Below, in pieces: positions 8,701 through 17,357 of a stretch of 64,000 nucleotides of DNA (position 1 is its first letter; each line of letters begins with the position of its first letter). The translations under genes were made by a program, and so were the position numbers. The DNA comes from Leeuwenhoekiella aequorea (GTDB lineage: Bacteria > Bacteroidota > Bacteroidia > Flavobacteriales > Flavobacteriaceae). The stretch spans positions 372,001 to 436,000 of the forward strand of contig NZ_QOVM01000003.1 in NCBI RefSeq assembly GCF_004104375.1, read 5' to 3'. The notes beneath the pieces were generated by a model. It did no database searches and was not told where the DNA came from. It saw nothing but the letters and a program-made list of their open reading frames with translations.

Positions 8701-11232
8701 ATGGAAAAACTACAACTAAAAATACCGGTCATCCTTCCGCAAGTTCCTAACGAAAAAGATTCTTGTGTTGAAAGGCTTATTCAAAAACTACAGGCCAAAG
8801 AGGGCATCGAAAAAGTGCACATTGCCGATGAAAACGGAGATGATGTGCCACAGCTCTGTTTTCATTATGACCCAGATATCATTTCCATTGACCGCATCCA
8901 ATCCCTCGCCGAAAGTACTGGTGCCGAGATTACCGAAAAATACGGGCATTTGCTCATTGAAGTTAAAGGAATCAGACACACAAGGCAGGCTCGTTCCATA
9001 GAGAAAAGCCTTTTGGCAATCAATGGAGTCTTGGAAGCTTCCGTTTCAGGCTCTGGAATGATACGACTTGAATTTGATAAAAAGCAAACAAATTTTGATG
9101 AAATAAGTAAACAAATTGAAAAAGAAGACCTTCAGATTCAGCGGAGTTCTTCAAACGAAAATGATTACACCGAAGCATCCAGAAAAAAACAGGAGCGTTC
9201 AAAGAAGGAAGAGACTAAAGAGCAAACTTCCACAGAGGGACACGAGCACAAAGAAGGCGAGACCCACGAGGAAGGAGAAGAGCACGCCCACGGTGGGGTT
9301 TTCGGTAAAAATACGGAGCTTATTTTTTCCATTATTTGCGGTACGCTGCTCGGTATTGGGTTCGGGCTTTCTTACGTAGCATCAATACCGGATTGGGTCA
9401 GCTTATCCCTATACATCGGTGCTTACTTTTTTGGAGGGTACTTTACGGCGAAAGAGGCTATACAGACCGTAGCCAAGGGCGGCTTTGAAATCGACTTCTT
9501 GATGTTGGTTGCCGCCATCGGTGCCGCAGCTCTGGGCGAATGGGCAGAAGGTGCCTTGTTGCTGTTCCTGTTTAGTTTGGGGCACGCCCTTGAACATTAT
9601 GCAATGGAAAAGGCCCGAAAGTCCATAGCGGCACTGGCAGATTTAGCACCAAAAACGGCATCGCTCAAAAAAGATGGTAAGACCGAAGAAGTTGGAATTG
9701 AGGAATTGAATATTGGCGATATTATAGTGGTCAAGCCCAATAGTAAAATATCCGCAGATGGCGTCGTGGTCAATGGAAAAAGCAGCGTCAACCAGGCACC
9801 TATTACCGGGGAAAGTGTACCCGTGGACAAAATTCCCGTGGAAGATACGAGCAGGGACTATTCGGCAGACGATGATATCAAAGACGAAAATCGGGTATTC
9901 GCTGGAACTATCAACGGTAATAACACGCTGGAAATAAAGGTAATCAAAGAAGCCAAAGACTCTACACTATCCCGACTGGTCAAACTGGTTAACGAGGCGC
10001 AGACCCAGAAGTCCCCTACCCAGCTGTTGACCGATAAATTTGAAAGATATTTTGTGCCATCCGTACTGATACTGGTTGGCATCCTGCTCTTTGCCTTTCT
10101 GGTCATTGATGAACCGTTTAGTGCCAGCTTTTATCGTGCAATGGCGGTATTGGTAGCTGCAAGTCCCTGTGCACTGGCCATTTCAACACCAAGTGCCGTA
10201 TTAAGCGGTGTGGCAAGGGCAGCACGTGGCGGCGTGCTTATCAAAGGTGGGCGACCACTTGAGGATTTAGGGGTCATTACTGCTTTGGCTTTTGATAAAA
10301 CGGGCACGCTTACAGAAGGCAAGCCCAAACTTACCGAAGTAGTACCATTAGGGGATATTGAAGAAAATGAACTGTTAAAGATAGCTGTTGCTGTTGAAAA
10401 TTTGAGCGACCACCCTTTGGCCAAAGCTGTCGTAAGGGATGGGAAAGAGCGTCTGAAAGGTACTGATATTACCGATGCGTCAGATTTAGAAGCGGTTCTC
10501 GGAAAAGGTATCAAAGCGTCCTTGGGCAAGGATAAAATCTATATTGGAAACCTTGACTTGTACGAAGACCTCGATGATGCAAAGCCATCCGAAGAAATAT
10601 CCAACAAGGTAAGGGAACTTGAAGGGGGTGGAAATACCACAATGCTCATAAGAAGGAACAAAGAATATATCGGTATCATCGCCCTGATGGACACCCCACG
10701 GGAAGCGGCCAAAGAAACATTGAAAAAATTAAAGGAAATCGGTATCAAGCGGATGATAATGCTAACAGGGGATAATCAAAAGGTTGCCGACTCCGTTGCT
10801 AAAGAAATTGGATTGACCGATGCTTGGGGAAGCCTGTTGCCGGAGGAAAAAGTGGATGCGATAAAAGAGCTAAAGGAAAAGGAATCCAAGGTGGCAATGG
10901 TGGGAGATGGTGTAAACGATGCCCCCGCAATGGCAAACAGCACCGTGGGTATTGCAATGGGTGCAGCGGGAAGCGATGTGGCTTTGGAAACGGCGGATGT
11001 TGCCCTAATGGCCGATAAATTGGAAACCCTGCCCTTTGCCATAGGCTTGAGCAGGAAGGCAAAGGCCATAATCAAGCAGAACCTTTGGGTAAGCCTTGGG
11101 GTTGTGGCACTTCTGATACCGGCTACCATTTTGAGTTGGGCAAATATAGGGGTTGCAGTTGCGTTTCACGAGGGGTCTACCTTGGTAGTCGTGGCCAATG
11201 CTCTGCGCCTTTTGGCTTATAAAAAAGATTAG
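8701..11232 (+). CDS. P1B-4-like metal-exporting P-type ATPase
   Basis: This 843-residue heavy-metal P-type ATPase exports cytoplasmic metal. The N-terminal ~150 residues look like degenerate HMA-type ferredoxin folds without CxxC. A His/Glu-rich tract follows at about residues 181-198. The TM6 motif is Ser488-Pro-Cys490 rather than CPC. The phosphorylation motif is DKTGT (Asp532), the hinge is GDGVND, and the last TM carries HEGST (His823-Thr827). SPC together with HEGxT is the P1B-4 signature (CtpD/CzcP/PfeT-like, usually Co, Fe or Zn). The start at 8701 lies 9 bp after the preceding gene. The long N-terminus is unusual for P1B-4 enzymes, which normally lack metal-binding domains. Confidence 0.88.
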   Translation: MEKLQLKIPVILPQVPNEKDSCVERLIQKLQAKEGIEKVHIADENGDDVPQLCFHYDPDIISIDRIQSLAESTGAEITEKYGHLLIEVKGIRHTRQARSIEKSLLAINGVLEASVSGSGMIRLEFDKKQTNFDEISKQIEKEDLQIQRSSSNENDYTEASRKKQERSKKEETKEQTSTEGHEHKEGETHEEGEEHAHGGVFGKNTELIFSIICGTLLGIGFGLSYVASIPDWVSLSLYIGAYFFGGYFTAKEAIQTVAKGGFEIDFLMLVAAIGAAALGEWAEGALLLFLFSLGHALEHYAMEKARKSIAALADLAPKTASLKKDGKTEEVGIEELNIGDIIVVKPNSKISADGVVVNGKSSVNQAPITGESVPVDKIPVEDTSRDYSADDDIKDENRVFAGTINGNNTLEIKVIKEAKDSTLSRLVKLVNEAQTQKSPTQLLTDKFERYFVPSVLILVGILLFAFLVIDEPFSASFYRAMAVLVAASPCALAISTPSAVLSGVARAARGGVLIKGGRPLEDLGVITALAFDKTGTLTEGKPKLTEVVPLGDIEENELLKIAVAVENLSDHPLAKAVVRDGKERLKGTDITDASDLEAVLGKGIKASLGKDKIYIGNLDLYEDLDDAKPSEEISNKVRELEGGGNTTMLIRRNKEYIGIIALMDTPREAAKETLKKLKEIGIKRMIMLTGDNQKVADSVAKEIGLTDAWGSLLPEEKVDAIKELKEKESKVAMVGDGVNDAPAMANSTVGIAMGAAGSDVALETADVALMADKLETLPFAIGLSRKAKAIIKQNLWVSLGVVALLIPATILSWANIGVAVAFHEGSTLVVVANALRLLAYKKD

Positions 11233-11277
11233 AAAAATTGGGACATAGAAGAACCTGGTTTTTTGAAAGAATATTAA

Positions 11278-11712
11278 ATGACAAAGACGGAAAAAACATT
11301 ATTGGCTAAAGGGATTCGACCTACTAAAATGAGGTCGAAGATATACAAGTTCCTGAAAAGGAAACAAAGTGCCGTGTCCTTTTCCGATTTGAAAAAGGCT
11401 TTTGTTCAAAAGAGCGAAACCAATAAAACAGCAAACAGAACTACCTTTTATCGCAACCTCAAAATTTTTGAGGATAAAGGGCTGATTCATCAGATTAATG
11501 ATGGGGTCGGAGTGGTAAAATATGCGATTTCTGATGAAAACGCCAAAGGTAAATACGGTACAGATTTACATCTGCACTTTCATTGTACCGATTGTACGAA
11601 AACAATATGTTTACCAAATAAAATATCGGAAGAAAGCTTGCCAGACGATTATGAAGTGAATGATGTAAATCTGGTATTGAAAGGAATATGTGAAAAATGC
11701 AGAAAAAAATAA
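11278..11712 (+). CDS. Fur-family repressor, copy 2
   Basis: This 144-residue paralogue of the protein at 7877-8299 shares KGIRPT.MR at the start, the winged helix and the HLHFHCTDC metal motif, and ends with CEKC. It differs by an insertion in the wing region (about residues 42-52) and lacks the CEENCEC cluster. Two Fur-type proteins flanking one ATPase suggest sensing of two metals or a duplicated regulator. It lies 45 bp after the ATPase gene and is followed by a structured intergenic region at 11714-11776. Confidence 0.85.
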   Translation: MTKTEKTLLAKGIRPTKMRSKIYKFLKRKQSAVSFSDLKKAFVQKSETNKTANRTTFYRNLKIFEDKGLIHQINDGVGVVKYAISDENAKGKYGTDLHLHFHCTDCTKTICLPNKISEESLPDDYEVNDVNLVLKGICEKCRKK

Positions 11713-11713
11713 C

Positions 11714-11776
11714 AGGTGGGAGTTCCAGAACTCTGAACCCTTGCGCCCAATGGTTTGGTTCAGGTTTCTTCCACCT
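11714..11776 (+). promoter_or_regulatory. Two-tier stem structure between Fur and Lpd genes
   Basis: An outer stem AGGTGGGA (11714-11721) / TTCCACCT (11769-11776), with one G-T pair, encloses a perfect inner stem CTGAACC (11733-11739) / GGTTCAG (11757-11763). The structure starts directly after the Fur stop codon and ends about 28 nt before the lpd start. It could be a terminator (TCTTTAACTT follows), an attenuator or a small structured leader. No known riboswitch consensus is recognised. Confidence 0.45.
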
Positions 11777-11803
11777 TCTTTAACTTAAAAAAAATGTGCA
11801 AAT

Positions 11804-13207
11804 ATGGAAAAATTTGATGTAACTATTATAGGATCTGGCCCGGGCGGGTATGTAGGTGCCATCCGTTGTGCCCAATTAGGTTTAAAAGTGGCCATTATTG
11901 AAAGGTACAGCACGTTGGGCGGTACCTGCCTTAACGTGGGCTGTATCCCATCAAAAGCCTGGCTGGAAGCCTCTGAACATTATTATAAACTAAAACATCA
12001 ATTTGAAAATTTTGGGATTGATGTTAAAGAGGCCAATGTCGATATTATAAAAATGAACCAAAGGGTTCAGGACGTCGTAAAGGAAATCATCAATGGCGTT
12101 GACTATCTGATGAAAAAAAACAAGGTTACCGTTTATGAAGGCCACGGCACTATCAAGGACAAAAACACGATTGAGATTAAGGGCGAAGATAAAACGGAAA
12201 CCATAGAAACCGATAAAATCATTATTGCCACAGGGTCGAAACCCGCTTCATTGCCCAATATTAAAATCGACAAAAAGCGCATCATCTCTTCTACCGAAGC
12301 CCTTGCCCTACGGAAAATCCCCAAGCACTTAATGGTCGTTGGCGGTGGCGTTATCGGTGTTGAGATAGGTTCCGTTTTCGCCCGCTTGGGTTCAAAGGTT
12401 TCTATTGTAGAATATTTTGATAGTCTCATAGCCAGTATGGATAGCTCTTTGGGACATCAATTGCACCGTTCCTTAAGAAAACAGGGTATCGAATTTTATT
12501 TGGAACACAAGGTTACGGAAGCAACAACGATGGACAACAAAGTGGAATTGAAAGCAGAAAACCTTTCCAATAAAAAAGAAATGAGTTTAGAAGGCGATTT
12601 TTGCCTTATGGCCATTGGTCGTAACCCGTACACCGCCAATTTAGGACTTGAGAATATAGGAGTGGAAATCAATGAAAAAGGACAGATATCAGTAGACGAA
12701 AACCTTGAAACCAATGTCAAAGGGGTATATGCCATAGGAGACGTAATTCGGGGAGCAATGCTTGCCCATAAGGCCAGTGAAGAGGGTGTTTTTGTAGCCG
12801 AAAAAATTGTCGGCCAAAAGCCACATATCAATTATTCGCTGATACCCAATATTATTTACACCCAGCCAGAGGTTGCCGGCGTAGGCTTGACCGAAGAAGA
12901 ACTAAAGAAGGACAATAGAAGTATAAAAACAGGCTCTTTTCCATTTAAGGCTAATGCAAGGGCAAAAATTAGTATGGATACCGATGGTTTTATCAAGGTA
13001 ATCGCAGATAAGCAGACCGATGAGATATTGGGTGTACATATGATAGGGCCTCGCATTGCAGATAGTTATACCGAAGCGGTGGTAGCGATGGAATTTAGGG
13101 CATCTGCCGAAGATATTGCAAGGATGTCACACGGGCACCCCACTTTTTCAGAGACCTTTAAGGAGGCGTGTCTGGCTGCTACCGATGATAGGGCATTGCA
13201 TATTTAA
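11804..13207 (+). CDS. lpdA: Dihydrolipoamide dehydrogenase
   Basis: This 467-residue flavoprotein disulfide reductase has a GSGPGGYVGA FAD-binding motif near residue 11, the redox-active GGTCLNVGCIPSK (Cys41, Cys46), a GGGVIGVEIGSVFARLGSKV NAD-binding motif (in short GGGVIGVEIG), and the C-terminal HxxPTxSE catalytic segment HGHPTFSE. It lacks the N-terminal HMA domain and the C-terminal Cys pair of mercuric reductase, so it is read as an Lpd, which oxidises dihydrolipoyl groups with NAD. Its place beside an acyl-carrier-like gene in a metal island is unusual. It may supply reducing or redox-repair capacity during metal stress (inference). Confidence 0.88.
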   Translation: MEKFDVTIIGSGPGGYVGAIRCAQLGLKVAIIERYSTLGGTCLNVGCIPSKAWLEASEHYYKLKHQFENFGIDVKEANVDIIKMNQRVQDVVKEIINGVDYLMKKNKVTVYEGHGTIKDKNTIEIKGEDKTETIETDKIIIATGSKPASLPNIKIDKKRIISSTEALALRKIPKHLMVVGGGVIGVEIGSVFARLGSKVSIVEYFDSLIASMDSSLGHQLHRSLRKQGIEFYLEHKVTEATTMDNKVELKAENLSNKKEMSLEGDFCLMAIGRNPYTANLGLENIGVEINEKGQISVDENLETNVKGVYAIGDVIRGAMLAHKASEEGVFVAEKIVGQKPHINYSLIPNIIYTQPEVAGVGLTEEELKKDNRSIKTGSFPFKANARAKISMDTDGFIKVIADKQTDEILGVHMIGPRIADSYTEAVVAMEFRASAEDIARMSHGHPTFSETFKEACLAATDDRALHI

Positions 13208-13242
13208 TTTTTACAAAAACTGGCACAATAAAATTAAAAAGA

Positions 13243-13449
13243 ATGAAGAAGCTTCAGCAATTGACCAAGGAAATTAACGAATTGACATTGAGGATTGAAC
13301 AGGACTACCCTGAACTATACCAATATCTTGATGAAAACCCAATTACCATTTCCTATAGTGATCAATCCGAGCTTACCGTTAACTCATTCTCTGAATATCT
13401 AGATAGTTTAAAGTCAATCTTGGAAAGATATATAGAATCGCATAAATAA
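13243..13449 (+). CDS. Small hypothetical protein
   Basis: This 68-residue acidic, mostly helical protein starts MKKLQQLTKEINELTLRI and has no membrane segment or known motif. It is placed between lpd and the acyl-carrier-like gene with short gaps on both sides (35 and 11 bp), so it is likely in the same operon. Function is not recognised. Confidence 0.6.
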   Translation: MKKLQQLTKEINELTLRIEQDYPELYQYLDENPITISYSDQSELTVNSFSEYLDSLKSILERYIESHK

Positions 13450-13460
13450 ATGAAGAACAG

Positions 13461-13709
13461 ATGGAAGATTTTAAAAAAAGGTTCAACAAGCTCCTGACCA
13501 ATAAATTTGGAAGACATCCAAATTTGTTGAGACCAGAAGTAAATTTTAGTGAAGACCTCGGGGCGGATATTTTGGATATGGTGGAATTGATGCTAGAGTT
13601 TGAAAATGAGTTTAATATAGCCATTTCAGATGATGAAGCAGAAAAAATAACTACCCTAGGCGAAGCCGAGACATATATTAAAGAAAAAATTAAAAATAGT
13701 AGATCTTAA
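13461..13709 (+). CDS. Acyl-carrier-like protein lacking the phosphopantetheine Ser
   Basis: This 82-residue acidic four-helix protein matches acyl carrier protein along most of its length: NFSEDLGAD.LD.VELMLEFENEFNI, then a DDEAEKITTLGEAETYI tail. The canonical DSL motif that receives 4'-phosphopantetheine reads Asp36-Ile37-Leu38 (codons GAT ATT TTG), so the Ser is absent and the protein cannot carry an acyl chain by the usual chemistry. The rest of the fold is intact, which suggests a structural or regulatory role rather than decay. Its operon neighbours are lpd and a CDF transporter. Confidence 0.8.
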   Translation: MEDFKKRFNKLLTNKFGRHPNLLRPEVNFSEDLGADILDMVELMLEFENEFNIAISDDEAEKITTLGEAETYIKEKIKNSRS

Positions 13710-13786
13710 CAAAAGTGGAGCAAACTTGAATATTTCAAATAGCAAGTAATCAGGCTTTAAATTAAATAACCCAGTAGCACATAATA

Positions 13787-14578
13787 ATGAAGAAAAGCAC
13801 TTTCATAATAAGTAAAATGGACTGTCCATCAGAAGAGCAGATGATTCGGATGAAATTAGAGACTTACACCCAAGTTAAATACTTGGATTTTGATATACCC
13901 AACAGAAAATTGGAAGTGTACCATTTAGATGCGATCGAGGAGATACGTTCATCAATTGCCGAATTAAAGTTCAATGAAACACTTCAGGGAACCGAAGAAG
14001 CCGAACCTCCTGTAATGGAAGACCAATCCAAACAAAAAAAGATTCTTTGGTGGGTCTTGGGAATCAATTTTGGCTTTTTCGTCATCGAAATGACCACGGG
14101 TTGGATTTCTTCTTCTATGGGTCTTATTGCAGATTCGTTGGATATGTTGGCAGACTCCATCGTGTATGCGTTGAGTCTTTTTGCGGTCGGCGGTGCTATT
14201 GCTAGAAAAAAGAAAGTGGCGAAATTCAGCGGATACTTTCAGATGGCCCTAGCGACACTTGGATTTATGGAAGTATTGAGAAGGTTTTTTACTGAAAGCG
14301 AAACACCTTTATTCCAATGGATGATCATTGTTTCCATATTTGCCTTACTTGGTAATCTTATTTCACTTTGGTTGATTAACAAAGCCAAAAGTAAGGAAGC
14401 GCATATGCAGGCGAGCGCAATTTTTACCTCCAACGATATTATAGTAAACGGAGGTGTCATATTAGCGGGAACCTTGGTGTATTTTTTAGATAGTAAATGG
14501 CCAGATTTGGTTATTGGAGCTATTGTTTTCACGTTTGTTATGCAGGGAGCGATTAAGATTTTAAAATTGTCCAAGTAA
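13787..14578 (+). CDS. CDF-family cation efflux protein with HMA-like N-terminus
   Basis: This 263-residue inner-membrane transporter has an N-terminal ~60-residue ferredoxin-like domain with only one cysteine (MDCPSEE, Cys13). A six-TM cation diffusion facilitator core follows (TM1 at about 86-104). TM2 carries the acidic metal-site pattern DSLDMLADS (Asp116/119/123). The TM5 site, usually HxxxD, reads SNDIIVN (Asp217). The C-terminal cytoplasmic CDF domain is missing, so it resembles the short CDF subgroup. It probably exports a divalent metal; the altered TM5 residues make the ion uncertain. Confidence 0.82.
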   Translation: MKKSTFIISKMDCPSEEQMIRMKLETYTQVKYLDFDIPNRKLEVYHLDAIEEIRSSIAELKFNETLQGTEEAEPPVMEDQSKQKKILWWVLGINFGFFVIEMTTGWISSSMGLIADSLDMLADSIVYALSLFAVGGAIARKKKVAKFSGYFQMALATLGFMEVLRRFFTESETPLFQWMIIVSIFALLGNLISLWLINKAKSKEAHMQASAIFTSNDIIVNGGVILAGTLVYFLDSKWPDLVIGAIVFTFVMQGAIKILKLSK

Positions 14579-14624
14579 TTTAAATGTGCGTTTTCGCAAA
14601 GCATTGGGTGACACCAAGACAATT

Positions 14625-15308
14625 ATGAAGAAAAGAAATATAGTCTTATTGATTTTACTGTTGTTGGCTATAGACCAGGCAATAAAGATATATGTGAAGA
14701 CCCATTTCTATTATGGAGAGGAATACTATGTATTTGGCCAGAATTGGTTTCGCTTACATTTCTTGGAAAACCCCGGGATGGCCTGGGGATTAAAGTTTGG
14801 TGAAGGATATCTAGCCAAGGTTGTTTTAATCTTATTCCGATTAGCCGCCATTGTTTGGGGAACTTTTTATATCAAAAAGATGATTAGCAAGGGATATGCC
14901 AAGATTTTTATAATCTGTGCAGCATTTATATACGCAGGTGCGCTGGGCAATTTGATTGATGGAGCTTTCTACGGGATTATTTTTGAAAAAAGCGATCCAG
15001 CGCTTCAGAACATTGCAAAAATATTCCCGTCAGGCGGTGGTTATTCTGGATTTTTAAATGGCAATGTAGTGGATATGTGGTTCTTTCCGATTATAGATAC
15101 AAGGCTTCCGGATTGGTTGCCGCAATGGGGAGGTAACAAATTTACGTTTTTTGACCCGGTATTCAATACTGCGGATGTTTGGATCAGTACGGGCGTGATT
15201 TCACTCCTGATTTTTCAAAATAAACGGCGTAAAGACCTAAAAATATCGAATAAGAAAAAGTCGAAATATATTGAAGGTAACGGAACAGTTTTAAACAACG
15301 ATCAATAA
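14625..15308 (+). CDS. lspA: Lipoprotein signal peptidase-like aspartyl protease
   Basis: This 227-residue membrane protein of the LspA family cleaves prolipoprotein signal peptides. It opens with AIDQAIKIYVK (D and K of the conserved DQ.SK motif) and contains FLENPGMAWG, GALGNLIDG (first catalytic Asp) and FNTADVWIS (second catalytic Asp). The ATG at 14625 is chosen because it begins the first TM; an upstream GTG would add 13 unlikely residues. It has a long insertion between the two Asp motifs and a basic tail, as in Bacteroidota homologues. LspA copies recur in metal-resistance clusters, where they may serve lipoprotein adaptors such as the one at 6069. Confidence 0.88.
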   Translation: MKKRNIVLLILLLLAIDQAIKIYVKTHFYYGEEYYVFGQNWFRLHFLENPGMAWGLKFGEGYLAKVVLILFRLAAIVWGTFYIKKMISKGYAKIFIICAAFIYAGALGNLIDGAFYGIIFEKSDPALQNIAKIFPSGGGYSGFLNGNVVDMWFFPIIDTRLPDWLPQWGGNKFTFFDPVFNTADVWISTGVISLLIFQNKRRKDLKISNKKKSKYIEGNGTVLNNDQ

Positions 15309-15371
15309 TGAACGTATTTAAATCAGTTTGAGGCTATTTCATTGGATTCGGGCAAATAATAATACAGAAAT

Positions 15372-17324
15372 ATGAAAAAGAAAAAATTAAACTTAAGGGA
15401 TCTCAAGGTCGATGATAGCGGCAAAAAGGAAAATTCTATGAATAACAAAGTTTCATCACAGCTGAGCATTAGGGAATATATACCTTCCATATTCAGTTTT
15501 GTAATGCTGATAGCAGGCATCCTTTTTGACTATTTTGAAACATTTCCCCAATTTTCAGGCTGGATCCGCATCCTCTGGTACGTGGTTGCGTATATCCCAG
15601 TTGGATTTCCTGTAATAAAAGAGGGTTGGGAAAGTATTAAACAGGGGGATTTCTTTACCGAATTTTTTTTGATGTCCATTGCAACCTTAGGAGCTTTTGC
15701 CATTGGCGAATATCCTGAAGGCGTTGCGGTAATGCTTTTTTATGCCGTAGGCGAACTGTTCCAAAACGCAGCCGTAAAAAGAGCTAAGGGCAACATAAAG
15801 GCACTATTGGATGTAAGACCCAATACGGCTTTGGTCTATCGGAACGGCGATTATGTTTCGGTTGACCCTGAAACTGTAGAAATTGGGGAAAAAGTTCAAA
15901 TCCGGGTAGGGGAAAAAATTCCTTTGGATGGAGTGCTACTTTCTCAAAAGGCATCGGTAAACACTGCTGCCATTACGGGAGAAAGCAAGCCCGATGCAAT
16001 TTCAAAGGGTGACAAGGTATTTGCAGGAAGCATAAATCTAGAAGGTGTTATCGAGATTCAGTCAACAAAAGAATTCAAGGACAGTTCCATAGCCCGGATC
16101 CTGGATATGGTGCAGAATGCGACCGCTCGTAAATCAAAGACCGAATTGTTCATTAGAAAATTCGCTCGCATTTACACCCCTATCGTAGTTTTTTTGGCTA
16201 TTTGCTTAACGGTCCTGCCCTATTTTATTGTTGAAAATTATGTATTTAGTGATTGGTTGTACAGGGCATTGATTTTCCTTGTAATATCCTGTCCCTGTGC
16301 GTTGGTCATTTCCATTCCTCTGGGTTATTTCGGCGGATTGGGTGCTGCATCCCGAAATGGTATTCTCTTCAAAGGTGCGTCCTTTTTGGATACAATGACC
16401 CAAGTGAATACCGTGGTTATGGATAAAACCGGAACCGTAACCCACGGGGTTTTTAAAATCAAGCAAATTGTAAGTTCTGCTTTTGCAGAAAAAGAGTTTA
16501 TGAACTATCTACTTGCAATGGAAGAGCAATCCACACACCCCATTGCCCGTGCCGTTATGCAGTACGAATTACCAATAAAAAAATTCAGCGCCACGAAAGT
16601 AACGGAAATAGCAGGCAAAGGCCTCAAGGGTACCGTTAACGGAAAAATGGTCTTGGCAGGAAATAAGGCTTTGATGACAGCCAATAAAATAGAAGTTCCT
16701 GCGGAAACCGATACAATAGTAGAATCAATCGTTATGGTCGCTATTGATGGCAATTTTGCCGGCTATATAACCATTGCGGATGAACTGAAAGAAGATGCCC
16801 ACGAAGCAATAAAGCAGATTCGGGAATCGGGTATTTCCAAAATCATAATGCTATCTGGAGACAAGGATTCCATAACCCAACAAGTGGCAAAAGAAATGGG
16901 TGTTGATTGGGCAAAAGGCGGACTGCTTCCTGAAGATAAGTTAAACGAAGTAGAGGCCTTAAAAAAACAGGTTGGCACTAAAGTAGCCTTTATTGGTGAT
17001 GGTATCAACGATGCCCCCGTATTGGCAGCGAGCGATGTTGGCATCGCAATGGGTGGCTTGGGCAGCGATGTGGCCATTGAAACGGCAGATGTTATCATCC
17101 AGACCGACCAACCTTCAAAAATTGCAAGAGCAATAAAAATCGGTCGTTCTACACGTCGTATCGTCTGGCAGAATATTGGTTTGGCCTTTGGTGTAAAAAT
17201 CATTGTTATGATTTTGGGTGCAATGGGGATGGCTACAATGTGGGAGGCTGTTTTTGCAGATGTTGGAGTGGCCTTTCTGGCAATACTTAATGCCATTCGA
17301 TTACAGAAAATGAATTGGAAATAA
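15372..17324 (+). CDS. zntA: Zn/Cd/Pb-type P1B-2 ATPase
   Basis: This 650-residue metal exporter has a CPC motif in TM6 (Cys307-Pro-Cys309), phosphorylated Asp351 in DKTGT, a GDGINDAP hinge, an HP motif (EEQSTHPIA) and the TM8 Asp in FADVGVAFLAILNA. CPC plus this TM8 Asp is the P1B-2 pattern for Zn, Cd and Pb. There is no N-terminal HMA domain; only a charged ~35-residue tail precedes TM1. Together with the P1B-4-like enzyme at 8701 the island has two ATPases of different metal class. It starts 63 bp after lspA and is probably in the same transcript. Confidence 0.9.
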   Translation: MKKKKLNLRDLKVDDSGKKENSMNNKVSSQLSIREYIPSIFSFVMLIAGILFDYFETFPQFSGWIRILWYVVAYIPVGFPVIKEGWESIKQGDFFTEFFLMSIATLGAFAIGEYPEGVAVMLFYAVGELFQNAAVKRAKGNIKALLDVRPNTALVYRNGDYVSVDPETVEIGEKVQIRVGEKIPLDGVLLSQKASVNTAAITGESKPDAISKGDKVFAGSINLEGVIEIQSTKEFKDSSIARILDMVQNATARKSKTELFIRKFARIYTPIVVFLAICLTVLPYFIVENYVFSDWLYRALIFLVISCPCALVISIPLGYFGGLGAASRNGILFKGASFLDTMTQVNTVVMDKTGTVTHGVFKIKQIVSSAFAEKEFMNYLLAMEEQSTHPIARAVMQYELPIKKFSATKVTEIAGKGLKGTVNGKMVLAGNKALMTANKIEVPAETDTIVESIVMVAIDGNFAGYITIADELKEDAHEAIKQIRESGISKIIMLSGDKDSITQQVAKEMGVDWAKGGLLPEDKLNEVEALKKQVGTKVAFIGDGINDAPVLAASDVGIAMGGLGSDVAIETADVIIQTDQPSKIARAIKIGRSTRRIVWQNIGLAFGVKIIVMILGAMGMATMWEAVFADVGVAFLAILNAIRLQKMNWK

Positions 17325-17357
17325 TTTAAAATTTCAAGAAGCAAAAAAAATGAAAAA

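Noticed and set aside
9116-9379. Alternative plus-strand frame within the ATPase N-terminus
   Set aside because: It overlaps the His-rich tract of the ATPase in another frame and has no independent support.
10131-11129. Minus-strand frames opposite the P1B-4 ATPase
   Set aside because: Several overlapping antisense frames with no start context or known domain; the plus-strand ATPase motifs are intact throughout.
11804-13207. Reading the flavoprotein as mercuric reductase
   Set aside because: It lacks the N-terminal HMA domain and C-terminal Cys pair needed for Hg reduction; Lpd fits better.
16763-17344. Minus-strand frame of 193 codons
   Set aside because: Antisense to the well-defined ZntA C-terminus; composition reflects the reverse of conserved ATPase codons.
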